Part shown: piece by piece, positions 17,823 to 26,400 of the stretch
Layout of the letters: each line of letters starts with the position of its first letter
How positions within the stretch are numbered: the stretch's first letter is position 1
DNA from: Cryptosporangium phraense
GTDB lineage: Bacteria; Actinomycetota; Actinomycetes; Mycobacteriales; Cryptosporangiaceae
Length of the DNA stretch: 64,000 bases
Assembly (NCBI RefSeq): GCF_006912135.1
Contig: NZ_VIRS01000008.1
Location: 186,001 to 250,000, forward strand
Reading direction: 5' to 3'
Translations under genes and position numbers: made by a program
The notes under the pieces: generated by a model
Database searches by the model: none
What the model saw: the letters and a program-made list of their open reading frames with translations, nothing else
What the model was told of the DNA's origin: nothing

Positions 17823-19598
17823 TCAGACCGCGGCTCGCGCCGGGCGGGACTCTGGGCGCAAGCGTCGCCGATCGTCGAACGGATCCGCTCCCTGGCGGCC
17901 CGCCTCGATACGACTCAACAGCTCCCCCCACCTCCCCGCCCCCCGCGCCGGAGAGGACCAGATCGTGTCGACCTTCACCAGCCGGGTCTCCGGCCGCTCC
18001 ACCCACGACAGCACCCGCTCGACCTCCTCCAGGTGCACCCCATCGGTCAGCGGATCCGGCACCACGGTCTCGGCCGCCGCGATCAGCTGATCGACGATCG
18101 GCAGGGGCGGGACGCCGCGGGCCGCGACGCCGGCTGCGGCCAGGCGGCCGAACCGCACGACCGAGATCTCCCAGCCGCCCTGGCCGTCGGAGCGGGCCGC
18201 GACCATCTCGGGGACCGCGCTGATGGCCCGGGTGCGCTGCGAGCGGATCACCGCGCGCAGGAGCGTCGCCAGGCGGTTGCGGGCCGTCGCGGCCTCTTCG
18301 TAGCGCTGGCGCTCGGAGAGCGTCTCGATGCGGGCCAGCAACCGCTCGACCAGGCGCGACGGGTCACCGTGCACGGCCTCGCGGAACGCCTCCGCGTGGC
18401 GGCCGTAGGCCTCGACCGACACCCGGTGCTCGCACGGCGCCTCGCACTTGCGGATCTCGTAGAGCGCGCAGGCCGGCTTCGTCTTGCGCGTCGAGAGTAC
18501 GCCGCCGCACTGACGGATCGGCAGGACGTCGTACACCGCGGTCGCGGCGGCCTCGGCCGAACGGCGGGACGAGAACGGGCCGAGGTACGCCGTGCCGTCG
18601 TCGCGCGCCTGGCGCACGAGAGACAGCCGCGGGTAGGCGTCGGTAGTGAGACGGAGCCACAGGCGACGTTCGGGGTGCTTGGACCTCCGGTTGTACGGCG
18701 GCTTGTGCGCGGCGATCAGCCGCAGCTCGCGGACCTCGGCCTCGAGCGAGTGCGCGCACACGATCGCCTCGATGCGCTCGGCCGCGCCGATCATCTCGGC
18801 CATCCGCGACCGCTGCTCGGACGAGACGAAGTACTGCCGGACCCGCGTCCGCAGGTCCTTACTGGTGCCCACGTACAACGGCCGGTCGCGCGCGTCGCGG
18901 AACAGGTAGACGCCGGGCGCGCTCGGGACGCCCTGGGCCAGGTGCCGCTTGCGCCGCTGGGCCTCGGAGACCTGCGTCGTGAAAGTCTCGAGCTCTTCGA
19001 GCGTCTGGATGCCGAGGTTGCCGAGCCGCTCCAGCAGCCCGTGCAGAACATGGACCGTCGCCTGAGCGTCCGCAAGTGCACGGTGGACCGGCGTCGTCGG
19101 GGACCGGAAGAACTGGGCGAGCGTCCCCAGCTTGCAGTTGCGGACCTCGTCGCGGCTGAGCGCGCGGCGCGCGAGCACCGCGGTATCGACCTTGCGGAAG
19201 CCCGGCCAGACCTGGCCGTGGGCCTCGCACGCGGCCTTCAGATGACTCAGGTCGAACGGCGCGTTATGCGCGACCAGCACCGACCCGCGGGCGAACTCCA
19301 GAAAGGCCGGCAGCACCTCGGGGATCGGAGGGGCCTGCGCCACCATCGCGTCGGTGATGCCGGTGAGGACGGTGATGAACGGCGGGATGCCGATACCGGG
19401 ATCGACCAGCGTCTGGAACTCGCCGAGCACCTCGCCGCCGCGGACCTTGACCGCACCGATCTCGGTGATCGCCGAACCGCCGGGCGCACCCCCGGTGGTC
19501 TCCAGGTCGACGACCACGAACGTGGTCTCGCGGAGGGGCTGACCGAGCTCGTCGAACGTCGACTGGATCCAGCGCCCAGCAGGTGCGGCCTGTTGCAT
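17823..19598 (-). CDS. DEDDh 3'-5' exonuclease fused to GIY-YIG (UvrC-like/Cho-like) nuclease
   Basis: A 591-residue fusion. The N-terminal DnaQ-type exonuclease has catalytic residues Asp31 and Glu33 (VVDLETTGG), Asp116 (HNAPFDLSH), His172 and Asp177 (VHRALADAQ). A GIY-YIG endonuclease domain follows at about 229-258 (GVYLFRD...LYVGTSKDLRTRV). After it comes a UvrC-like cysteine cluster (Cys364, 377, 385, 389) and a UVR-like helix, but no UvrC RNase H or HhH part. The same architecture is known as M. tuberculosis Rv2191, also next to the trpD-qcr region. It probably acts in DNA repair as an alternative incision and trimming enzyme. The ATG start lacks a Shine-Dalgarno and has a TACGGT box 6 nt before it. 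Confidence 0.9.
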   Translation of the reverse strand: MQQAAPAGRWIQSTFDELGQPLRETTFVVVDLETTGGAPGGSAITEIGAVKVRGGEVLGEFQTLVDPGIGIPPFITVLTGITDAMVAQAPPIPEVLPAFLEFARGSVLVAHNAPFDLSHLKAACEAHGQVWPGFRKVDTAVLARRALSRDEVRNCKLGTLAQFFRSPTTPVHRALADAQATVHVLHGLLERLGNLGIQTLEELETFTTQVSEAQRRKRHLAQGVPSAPGVYLFRDARDRPLYVGTSKDLRTRVRQYFVSSEQRSRMAEMIGAAERIEAIVCAHSLEAEVRELRLIAAHKPPYNRRSKHPERRLWLRLTTDAYPRLSLVRQARDDGTAYLGPFSSRRSAEAAATAVYDVLPIRQCGGVLSTRKTKPACALYEIRKCEAPCEHRVSVEAYGRHAEAFREAVHGDPSRLVERLLARIETLSERQRYEEAATARNRLATLLRAVIRSQRTRAISAVPEMVAARSDGQGGWEISVVRFGRLAAAGVAARGVPPLPIVDQLIAAAETVVPDPLTDGVHLEEVERVLSWVERPETRLVKVDTIWSSPARGAGRWGELLSRIEAGRQGADPFDDRRRLRPESRPARAAV

Positions 19599-19604
19599 GC
19601 GGGA

Positions 19605-19610
19605 ACCGTA
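19605..19610 (-). promoter_or_regulatory. candidate -10 box (TACGGT) for leaderless transcription of the DnaQ/GIY-YIG gene
   Basis: On the minus strand TACGGT ends 6 nt before the ATG at 19598. There is no Shine-Dalgarno in that space, so transcription probably begins at the start codon. Confidence 0.45.
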
Positions 19611-19646
19611 GACGGAGGGTCGGACAAAATTGCGAGGCTGCAGGTC

Positions 19647-21059
19647 ATGCGGCCGTTCGAAGCGGGGAGTGGAAGACTGACGGGTGTGACCGGCGAGCAC
19701 TTCCGAGCGAACGACGGTCCGGACGCAAGTCCGGACGTCGCCGCTGGTGCTGCCCCCGAACCGGTGCTCCCGGACGCGGTCCGGGCCCGCGTGGTCGCGC
19801 TCGCCGTCGACCTGTTTCCGAGCCTCGGTCCGGACGTCCTGCCGGGGCCGCTCCGCCGGTTCGCGCACTTCACGCCGGCCCGCCGGGCGAAGATGGCCGG
19901 CCCGAGCGTCGCGGCCGCGCTGACCGCCGACGCCGAGTTCCGCGAGCGCCTGGCCGAGAAGGCCGTGGAGGCCGCCGGTCCGCTCGGTGAGGCCGTCGCG
20001 GCCGGGACGCCTCCGGGTGCGGCCGACCCGGTCGAGGTGGCCGCGCTGGCCTACCTGGCCCGCCCCCCGCACTGGACCGCGCTCGTCGAGGCCGCCTCCG
20101 CCACGGCGGCTGCCGCCGCCGAGTCGGAGCAGGTCCAGGCGGCCACCCGCCAGCTCGACCGGCTCGCCGAGCAGCTAGACCGCGTCCGGGCCAATGCCAA
20201 GGCCGATACGGACAAGCTGAGGTCCGATCTGGCGACCGTCCGGTCCGAGGCGGACGAGTTGCGAGCGCGCGTTCGCGAGCTCAGCAAGGCACTGCGCGAC
20301 TCCGAGCAGGACGTCCGACGGCTCACCGAAGCCGTGTCGACCGAGCGCGGGCGGGTCGCCGCGCAGTCCAGCACCGCCGACGCCGAGATCCGACGCCTGC
20401 GCAGCCGGCTGGCCGACGCCGAGCGCGAGCGGGAGCAGGGGAAGTCGGCGACCCGGGCCGGCCGCGCCACCGAGGACGCCCGGCTCTGGTTGCTGCTGGA
20501 GACGATCGGCAACGCCACCCAGGGCCTTCGCCGCGAGCTCGCGCTCGCGCCCCCCGACACGCTCCCCGCCGACGCGGTGGCGGCCGAGGTGGCGGGGGCC
20601 GCTGCCGCGGTCGAGAAGCCGGGTGCCGGCCGGCTCTGGGCCGCCGACGATCCGGCGCGGCTCGACCAGCTGCTCGGCCTGCCTCGCGTCCACCTGGTGA
20701 TCGACGGGTACAACGTCACCAAGACCGGGTTCGGAGAGCTGGCGCTCGAACAGCAGCGGACCAGGTTGCTGGCCGGGCTCGCGGGCATCGCCGCGCAGAC
20801 GAACGCCGAGATCACCGTGGTGTTCGACGGGGCTTCGCGGTTGGCGGTGGCGCCCGGCAGCCCGCGCGGGGTCCGGGTGATCTTCAGCCCGGCCGGGGAG
20901 ACCGCCGACGAGGTGATCCGGCGGCTGGTGCGGGCCGAGCCGTCGGGCCGGCCGGTGGTGGTCGTGTCGTCGGACAAAGAGGTCGCGGACGGGATCCGCC
21001 GGGCCGGCGCGTATGCGGTGCCGTCGATCGTGCTGGTGAAGCGGCTCGAGCGGGCGTAA
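19647..21059 (+). CDS. NYN (PIN-like) domain protein with coiled coil, putative RNase
   Basis: A 470-residue protein. The N-terminal part (about 40-145) is an Ala/Pro-rich helical domain with the conserved block RRFAHFTPARRAKMAG. Residues about 160-280 are a long charged coiled coil. The C-terminal domain is a YacP/NYN-type PIN-like nuclease: HLVIDGYNVTKTG (Asp353), VVFDGAS, DEVIRRLV and VVSSDKEVADGIRRAG provide the acidic catalytic set. The family is thought to cleave structured RNA; the target here is unknown. A GTG start at 19686 (457 residues) is an alternative. It is divergent from the DnaQ/GIY-YIG gene with only 48 nt between starts, so the two nuclease genes may share a control region. 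Confidence 0.85.
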   Translation: MRPFEAGSGRLTGVTGEHFRANDGPDASPDVAAGAAPEPVLPDAVRARVVALAVDLFPSLGPDVLPGPLRRFAHFTPARRAKMAGPSVAAALTADAEFRERLAEKAVEAAGPLGEAVAAGTPPGAADPVEVAALAYLARPPHWTALVEAASATAAAAAESEQVQAATRQLDRLAEQLDRVRANAKADTDKLRSDLATVRSEADELRARVRELSKALRDSEQDVRRLTEAVSTERGRVAAQSSTADAEIRRLRSRLADAEREREQGKSATRAGRATEDARLWLLLETIGNATQGLRRELALAPPDTLPADAVAAEVAGAAAAVEKPGAGRLWAADDPARLDQLLGLPRVHLVIDGYNVTKTGFGELALEQQRTRLLAGLAGIAAQTNAEITVVFDGASRLAVAPGSPRGVRVIFSPAGETADEVIRRLVRAEPSGRPVVVVSSDKEVADGIRRAGAYAVPSIVLVKRLERA

Positions 21060-21130
21060 TCCGGTTTTGTCGTACCCCGTGGTTACCGTGCGGAGTGAAG
21101 TCAGTGATGCACGGAAGGAGGCGACGACAA

Positions 21131-21409
21131 ATGCTCATCGATTGCGACGCGTGCGGCGTCCGCGGCTCTGGCTGCGCCGATTGCGTCATCAGCGCGCTGG
21201 TCGGCGGCCCGCCGCCCGGCGTCGAACTGACCGCGCTGCCGGCCGGTGTTCGGCTCGACGAGGAGGAGAACGTGGCGCTGCTGGCGTTTGCTGCTGGCGG
21301 GTTCGAGCCGGAGTTTCTGGCGATCACGGCGGCTGAGCCGGGTCATGAGGATGGGTGGTTGGGGGCACGGCGGGATGCTGAATCTCGGGGTGGGCGGCGG
21401 GCGGGCTGA
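21131..21409 (+). CDS. small protein with paired CxxC motifs (possible zinc ribbon)
   Basis: A 92-residue protein starting MLIDCDACGVRGSGCADCVIS, i.e. Cys5, Cys8, Cys15 and Cys18 in a CxxC-x6-CxxC spacing suited to binding zinc or an Fe-S cluster. A leucine-rich ALLAFAAGGFEPEFLAI helix follows. The last 20 residues are Gly/Arg-rich and run into the repeat region, so the C-terminus may be an extension beyond the ancestral stop. AAGGAGG 9 nt before the ATG is one of the best ribosome sites in the window and supports a real gene. Short homologues follow the NYN gene in other actinobacteria as far as I remember; no function is known. Confidence 0.78.
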   Translation: MLIDCDACGVRGSGCADCVISALVGGPPPGVELTALPAGVRLDEEENVALLAFAAGGFEPEFLAITAAEPGHEDGWLGARRDAESRGGRRAG

Positions 21410-22237
21410 GGCTCGTGCGGCCGGGCCTGGGGCGGGCCGGGCTGCGGGGCCCGGGGGTCCGGGGGGCCGGGGTGCGGGGCCTGGGGCGGCCGGGGTGCGG
21501 GGCCCGGGGGCCCGGGGCGGGCCGGGGTACAGGGCCCGGGGCGGGCCGGGGTGGTGGGCCGGGGGTCCGGTGCGGGCCGCAGGGGCGCGGGGTGGGCCGC
21601 GGGGGCGCGGGCTCCGGCAAGCGGGTGGGGTGCGGGGGTTCTGAGGCTCTGAGGCTCCGAGGCCAGGGAGGGCAGCTCGGCCGGGTGGATCGGCGGTGCC
21701 TGAGGCCGGTACTGCCTGAGGCCGGCGGTGGACTGGGGTCGTGCAGCCCTCAGCGCTTGGTCGGCCGTACGTCAGCGGTCGTCAGCCGGTCGGCGGTCCG
21801 CAGCGTTCTCCCGCCCGGCAGTGGCTCGGCGTAGCGCGGTCGCTCGCGATCCGGCCTGCTGTCGCAGGCCATTCGCGTCTTTCACGGCGACCCGCATCGT
21901 GCAGTTCTCACACGGCTAAGGGCGCCTGGCATCCGTCCTGTCCGGCCGCGCCCAAGCTTCCGTGCCGGTGGTGCCACGCCGCTCGGTGGTGCCGTCGAGC
22001 GTCAGGCGACTCCGGTCCGACCGACCCGTTCCCCCTGGTGGCGCCCTGTGCCGACCCGCGCCCGGGTGGCGTTCCTCCGCCGTCCGCGTCCGCTGGTGCG
22101 TTGCCCGGCGGCGCGCGTCAACGTGATCCGCAGGGCGGGGCCACCGGCCCCGGTCCGAGCCCCTTCGAGTCCGTGGAAGTCCGCGCCCGGCGCGCCCGGG
22201 CTTGGCCGCGGCGCGCCTCGGAGAGCGGACGTGCCTT

Positions 22238-22307
22238 CTCCGCGAATTCACGGGTTAACGGGCTCTCCCGGCCCCCGGGGAGACCGTTTAGCCGCCAATT
22301 CGCGGAG
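22238..22307. repeat. imperfect 70-bp inverted repeat
   Basis: Outer 11-bp arms CTCCGCGAATT (22238-22248) and its exact complement (22297-22307) enclose further partly complementary arms ending in a CTCCCGG/CCGGGGAG-type stem. The whole can fold into one long hairpin or cruciform. It is outside any credible gene. Confidence 0.65.
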
Positions 22308-22690
22308 CGGTCGTATCCGGCGGCGCGGACGCGCTCTGCGCGAGCGCGGGTGCCGGCGGTCACCGGCAGCCGAACCGCCTCGGCGCCGTCGGAGCCTCAG
22401 GGCCTCCGCCGCAGCCCCCGGCACCTCCGCCGCAGCCCCCGGCACCTGCGCCGGAGCATCGGCGCCGCCGCAAAACCGCGACGCCGCCCCGAAGCGCAAC
22501 GGCGCCGCTGCCAGAGCCTCGCCCGCTGTCAGAGCCGCCGCCGGAGCCTCGGCGCGCCTCCGCCAGAGCCCCGGCACTACCGCCGGAAGGGCGGGTCCGC
22601 CGCCGGACCCTCGGGTCCGCCGCTGGAAGGTCGGCCCCGCCGGGACCTCAGCGCCGCGCCAGGACCTCACTGCCGCGCCGGAGCCTCAGC

Positions 22691-22764
22691 GCCGGGCCGG
22701 GCCTTGCTGCCGCGCCGGGGCCTGAGCGCCGGGCCGGGCCTTGCTGCCGCGCCGGGGCCTGAGC
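22691..22764. repeat. 37-bp tandem duplication
   Basis: Two consecutive near-identical 37-bp units (22691-22727 and 22728-22764) begin GCCGGGCCGGGCCTTGCTGC. Degenerate copies precede and follow, giving a field of related C/G-rich units. Confidence 0.8.
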
Positions 22765-22908
22765 GCCAGGCCGGGGTCTCCCTGCCGTGCCAGGGTCTCA
22801 GCGCCGCGTCAGGACCTCACTGCCGCGCCCGAGCCTCAGCGCCGGGCCAGGGTCTCACTGCCGCGCCGGGGGCTGAGCGCGGGGCCGAGCCTCCGCGTCG
22901 CGCCCGAG

Positions 22909-22984
22909 CCTCAGCGTCGCGTCCTAGCCTCAGCGTCGCGTCCTAGCCTCAGCGTCGCGTCCTAGCCTCAGCGTCGCGCCGGGA
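22909..22984. repeat. 19-bp tandem repeat, 4 copies
   Basis: CCTCAGCGTCGCGTCCTAG is repeated exactly at 22909, 22928 and 22947, with a fourth copy diverging at its end. The array stops about 60 bp before the M48 gene start. Confidence 0.9.
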
Positions 22985-23043
22985 GCTCAGCGTCGGAGCC
23001 GGGGCCTCCGCGGGCGGTTTCGGTCGGCTGCGAGAATCGATTC

Positions 23044-24339
23044 GTGTCCAGCCGCGTCGTCGCCCTGATCGCCTTTCTGATCCTCGGCGCTGCCACCGTT
23101 CTCGCGGCCGGCTTCCTCACCCCCTGGCGGCCCGCTCCGGCCACCCCCACCACGGCCGCGGCGGTGCCTCGGCCGGACCCCTCCACCGACTTCAGCGACG
23201 ACGAGATCGCTCGGGGGAGTGCGTTCCGGGCGGCCGTACGCCCCTGGTCGCTCAGCCGGATGGTGCTCGGGCTGGTCGTCGCGGTCGCGCTCGGGCTCAC
23301 CCCGCTCGGGGCCCGGCTCATCGGTGCCGCAGCCCGGCCCCTCGGAGGCTCCTGGTGGGTCCAGGCACTCATCGGGGGCATCGTGCTCAGCCTCGTCGCC
23401 ACGGTCGTCACGCTGCCGCTGGCGGCCCGCAGCGAGGTGATCCTCCGGCGGTACGGGCTCTCCACCCAGAACTGGACGTCCTGGTTCGCCGACCTGGGCA
23501 AGGGGTGGGCGATCTCGGCGGTCCTGACCGCGGTGATCACGCTCGTGTTGTACGCGTTGATCCGCGCCACACCGAGCTGGTGGTGGACGTGGGCCGCGGG
23601 CGGGGCGGCCGCGTTCGTGTTCCTGGCCTCGTTCGCGTTTCCGGTCCTCATCGAGCCGGTGTTCAACAAGTTCACTCCGATGCCCGATTCGGCTCTCCGC
23701 ACCCAGCTGCTGCAGCTGGCCGCTGGGGACGGCGAACCGGTGAAGGACGTCCTGGTCGCCGACGCCTCCCGGCGAACCACCGCACTCAACGCCTACGTCT
23801 CGGGCTTCGGGGCCAGCCGACGCATAGTCGTCTACGACACGCTGCTGAAGGACGCCCCACCGGACGAGGTCGAATCGGTGGTCGCCCACGAACTGGGGCA
23901 CGCGGTCGACCGGGACGTCGTCACCGGCACCGTGCTCGGTGCGCTGGGTGCGGCCGCCGCGGTCTGTGGCCTCGCGGTCGTCGGTGCGTGGAGTCCACTC
24001 CTGCGGAGAGCGGGCGTCGACGACCTGACCGATCCGCGGTCGCTGGCCCTGCTACTGGCGATCGTCGCCGTGGTCGGGGCGCTCTCGACGCCGATCCAGT
24101 CCGTGGTGTCACGAAAGATCGAGGCCCGCGCCGACGAGCACTCGCTGGAGCTCACCCGGGACCCGGAGGCGTTCGTGTCGATGGAACGCCGGCTCGCGTT
24201 GGTCAACCGGGCCGATCTACGGCCCAACCCGTTCTACCAGTTCTGGTTCGGCACCCACCCGACCACAGTGGAACGCATCGCCGCGGCTCGGGACTTCGCG
24301 GCCCGCGAAGACCTGCCGATCCCGGGGCCGGCCCGATGA
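23044..24339 (+). CDS. M48-family membrane metallopeptidase (Ste24/CAAX-protease-like)
   Basis: A 431-residue integral membrane zinc protease. A signal-like helix (about 5-22) is followed by four more hydrophobic segments, then the catalytic HELGH motif (His282, Glu283, His286) and two further helices before the third zinc ligand Glu360 in the KIEARADEHS motif. The topology and motif spacing are those of Ste24-like M48A proteases rather than HtpX. A plausible role is turnover of membrane proteins. The GTG start follows the repeat region; the stop overlaps pimB as ATGA, so the two are coupled. Confidence 0.9.
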   Translation: MSSRVVALIAFLILGAATVLAAGFLTPWRPAPATPTTAAAVPRPDPSTDFSDDEIARGSAFRAAVRPWSLSRMVLGLVVAVALGLTPLGARLIGAAARPLGGSWWVQALIGGIVLSLVATVVTLPLAARSEVILRRYGLSTQNWTSWFADLGKGWAISAVLTAVITLVLYALIRATPSWWWTWAAGGAAAFVFLASFAFPVLIEPVFNKFTPMPDSALRTQLLQLAAGDGEPVKDVLVADASRRTTALNAYVSGFGASRRIVVYDTLLKDAPPDEVESVVAHELGHAVDRDVVTGTVLGALGAAAAVCGLAVVGAWSPLLRRAGVDDLTDPRSLALLLAIVAVVGALSTPIQSVVSRKIEARADEHSLELTRDPEAFVSMERRLALVNRADLRPNPFYQFWFGTHPTTVERIAAARDFAAREDLPIPGPAR

Positions 24340-25469
24340 AGACGCTGCTGGTCACCAACGACTTCCCGCCCCGCCCCGGTGGCATCCAGACGTTCGTCCA
24401 CCAGCTGGCCGTCCGTCAGCCCGCGGATTCGCTCGTCGTCTACACGTCCGACTGGAAGGGCGCGGAGGAGTTCGACGCGCAGCAACCGTTCCCGGTGGTC
24501 CGGGACCGGAGCAGCTTGCTGCTCCCGACGCCGGGCGCGGCGAAGAAGATCGTCGCCACCGCGATGGAGCACGGGTGCACCTCCGCCTGGTACGGCGCGG
24601 CCGCACCGCTGGGTCTGCTGGCGCCGACGCTGACCAAGCACACCGGAATCACCTGGCAGGTGGCGCAGACGCACGGGCACGAGGCCGGGTGGGCCGCGCT
24701 CCCCGGAGCCCGGCAACTGCTCAGCCGGATCGCCGACGGCGTGGACGTGATCACCTACCTGGGCAATTACACGCGCTCGAAGCTGGAGGGCCCGGTGAAG
24801 AACCGCGCCCAGCTCGTGCACCTGCCGGGTGGCGTGAACACCAGCGAGTTCCACCCCGACGTCGACGCCACCGAGGTGCGGAAGCGGTACGGCCTCACCG
24901 ACCGGCCGACGATCGTCTGCGTGTCCCGGCTGGTGCCCCGGAAAGGGCAGGATCAGCTGATCCGTGCGCTGCCCGCAATCAGGAAACGAGCCAAAGACGC
25001 CGCCCTGCTCCTCGTCTCCGGCGGCCCCTACCGCGAGAAGCTCCAGAAGCTCGCGGCCGAGCATCGCGTCACCGACCACGTGAAGTTCACCGGCTCGGTG
25101 CCCTGGGCCGAACTCCCGGCCCACTACGCGGCCGGCGACGTGTTCGCGATGCCGTGCCGCACCCGACGCGGCGGGCTGGACGTCGAAGGGCTGGGCATCG
25201 TGTACCTGGAGGCGTCGGCGACCGGGCTGCCGGTGATCGCGGGCGACTCCGGCGGAGCGCCGGACGCGGTGCTCGAGGGGGAGACCGGGTACGTGGTCGG
25301 CGGCCGGGACGTCGACGCGCTGATCGAGCGGGCGTCAGAGCTGCTCGAAAATCCGGAGAAGGCCCGAGGAATGGGCAAGGCCGGCCGTGCCTGGGTGGAA
25401 CGGGACTGGCACTGGGACACCCTGGCGGCCAGGATGTCCCAGTTGCTCAGCGGCCCGGACGGCCGCTGA
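24336..25469 (+). CDS. pimB: GDP-mannose-dependent phosphatidylinositol monomannoside mannosyltransferase PimB'
   Basis: GT4-family glycosyltransferase (377 residues) that adds the second mannose to phosphatidylinositol monomannoside in PIM/lipomannan synthesis at the inner membrane. The N-terminal Rossmann motif is NDFPPRPGGIQTFVHQLA; the donor-binding C-terminal half has PGGVNTSEFHP, RLVPRKGQD and the strongly diagnostic RGGLDVEGLGIVYLEASATG with the retaining-GT Glu. Synteny with fadD15 and the SRPBCC/ArsA genes mirrors Rv2188c. It overlaps the M48 protease gene by 4 nt. GT4 enzymes are hard to assign by sequence alone, so synteny carries part of this call. Confidence 0.88.
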   Translation: MKTLLVTNDFPPRPGGIQTFVHQLAVRQPADSLVVYTSDWKGAEEFDAQQPFPVVRDRSSLLLPTPGAAKKIVATAMEHGCTSAWYGAAAPLGLLAPTLTKHTGITWQVAQTHGHEAGWAALPGARQLLSRIADGVDVITYLGNYTRSKLEGPVKNRAQLVHLPGGVNTSEFHPDVDATEVRKRYGLTDRPTIVCVSRLVPRKGQDQLIRALPAIRKRAKDAALLLVSGGPYREKLQKLAAEHRVTDHVKFTGSVPWAELPAHYAAGDVFAMPCRTRRGGLDVEGLGIVYLEASATGLPVIAGDSGGAPDAVLEGETGYVVGGRDVDALIERASELLENPEKARGMGKAGRAWVERDWHWDTLAARMSQLLSGPDGR

Positions 25470-25472
25470 GCT

Positions 25473-26168
25473 CTACAGACCCGGCGTGTTCGGTGCCTCC
25501 AGCAGACCCAGCCGCAGCGCCGTCATCAGCGCCTGGGCCCGGTTGCCGGCGCCGAGCTTCTCGTACAGCTTCGAGATGTGCGTCTTGGCCGTCGACTCGC
25601 TGACGTAGAGCTGCTTGGCGATACCGGCGACGCTCATGCCGTCGGCGAGCAGCCGCAGTACCTGGCTCTCGCGCGGCGACAGGTGCGGGCCGCTCGGGGT
25701 GAGCCGCCGCTTCATCGCGCTGGCCAGATCGGACGCGGTGAACGCGTTCGGCGAGGACGCGGCGTGACGCGCGGACGCGACCACCTCGTCGGCCGGCGCG
25801 TTCTTGGGCACGAACGCCGACGCTCCGGCCTCCAGCGCGCCGAACAGCTGGTCGTCGCCGGCGTACATGGTGAGCACCACGATGCCGATGTCGGCCCGGG
25901 ACGACCGGAGCGCCTTCGTGGCCTCGAGCCCGCTGCCGTCCGGGAGCCGGAGATCCATGATCACGACGTCGGGCTTCAGCTCGGCGGCCTTGCGGAGCGC
26001 GTCGGCGACCGACCCGGCCTCCCCGACGACCTCGAAACCAGGGTCACGTTCGAACGCGTGGCGGAGCCCTTGCCGGATCAGATCGTGGTCATCGACGAGG
26101 AGAACAGTCGTTACCCCGCCGCTGGCCTCGCCCCCCGGCGGGCTGGGGAAGGACCTGTTGTCAGTCAC
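25473..26168 (-). CDS. NarL/LuxR-family two-component response regulator
   Basis: A 231-residue regulator. The receiver domain (about 20-140) has Asp26/Asp27, phospho-acceptor Asp72 (VVIMDLRLPDGSG), a Thr switch (VVLTMY) and Lys in FVPKNAP. The LuxR-type helix-turn-helix is at about 165-228 (LSPRESQVLRLLADGMSVAGIAKQLYVSESTAKTH, given here in two overlapping pieces of the same stretch: LSPRESQVLRLLADG and AKQLYVSESTAKTH). The GTG start has AGGAGG about 13 nt upstream, farther than usual. It lies downstream of the histidine kinase gene on the same strand, with 232 nt between, and a TATAAC -10-like box lies in that gap, so it may have its own promoter. Confidence 0.93.
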   Translation of the reverse strand: MTDNRSFPSPPGGEASGGVTTVLLVDDHDLIRQGLRHAFERDPGFEVVGEAGSVADALRKAAELKPDVVIMDLRLPDGSGLEATKALRSSRADIGIVVLTMYAGDDQLFGALEAGASAFVPKNAPADEVVASARHAASSPNAFTASDLASAMKRRLTPSGPHLSPRESQVLRLLADGMSVAGIAKQLYVSESTAKTHISKLYEKLGAGNRAQALMTALRLGLLEAPNTPGL

Positions 26169-26400
26169 TGTCTGGCCGCACCTCCTGCGCGATCACGTTA
26201 TACGATCCGTCGCCTAAAGTTCTCATATCAGGGTCTCTGTAGGTGTTGGCCAGGAAGAATGGTTTCCGACCGGCCATAGTGGACCAACTTACGCCCCAAT
26301 CGAAGCCGCGGAAAACGCTCGTTGGAATGAATTATGCCATTCGCGACGTAAAGTAGCTACGCCGCTACGAATTGCGCCCAAAAATCCGACAAAACTATTC

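Larger units (their letters stand above)
21410..23043. other. 1.6-kb gene-free stretch of repeats
   Basis: No convincing gene. Positions 21418-21640 are irregular G-runs; 21730-22240 is less repetitive and may be a decayed sequence; 22238-22307 is an imperfect palindrome; 22370-22985 is made of short C/G-rich repeats, with ordered arrays of 37 bp (from 22691) and 19 bp (from 22909). Open frames translate only to low-complexity Pro/Arg/Ala strings. The promoter of the M48 protease gene must lie near the right end; a GAGAAT-like box sits at 23032-23037. Confidence 0.7.

Noticed and set aside
17291-18223. Proline-rich plus-strand frame of 310 codons
   Set aside because: It lies in tandem repeats and then runs antisense through the DnaQ/GIY-YIG gene; no start signal and only low-complexity sequence.
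21741-22946. Frames of 200-400 codons in the second repeat desert
   Set aside because: They are strings of Pro, Arg, Ala and Gly on both strands without ribosome sites or a recognisable domain.
16581-22984. Tandem repeats as a CRISPR array
   Set aside because: Units follow one another with no unique spacers, and no cas genes are in the window.
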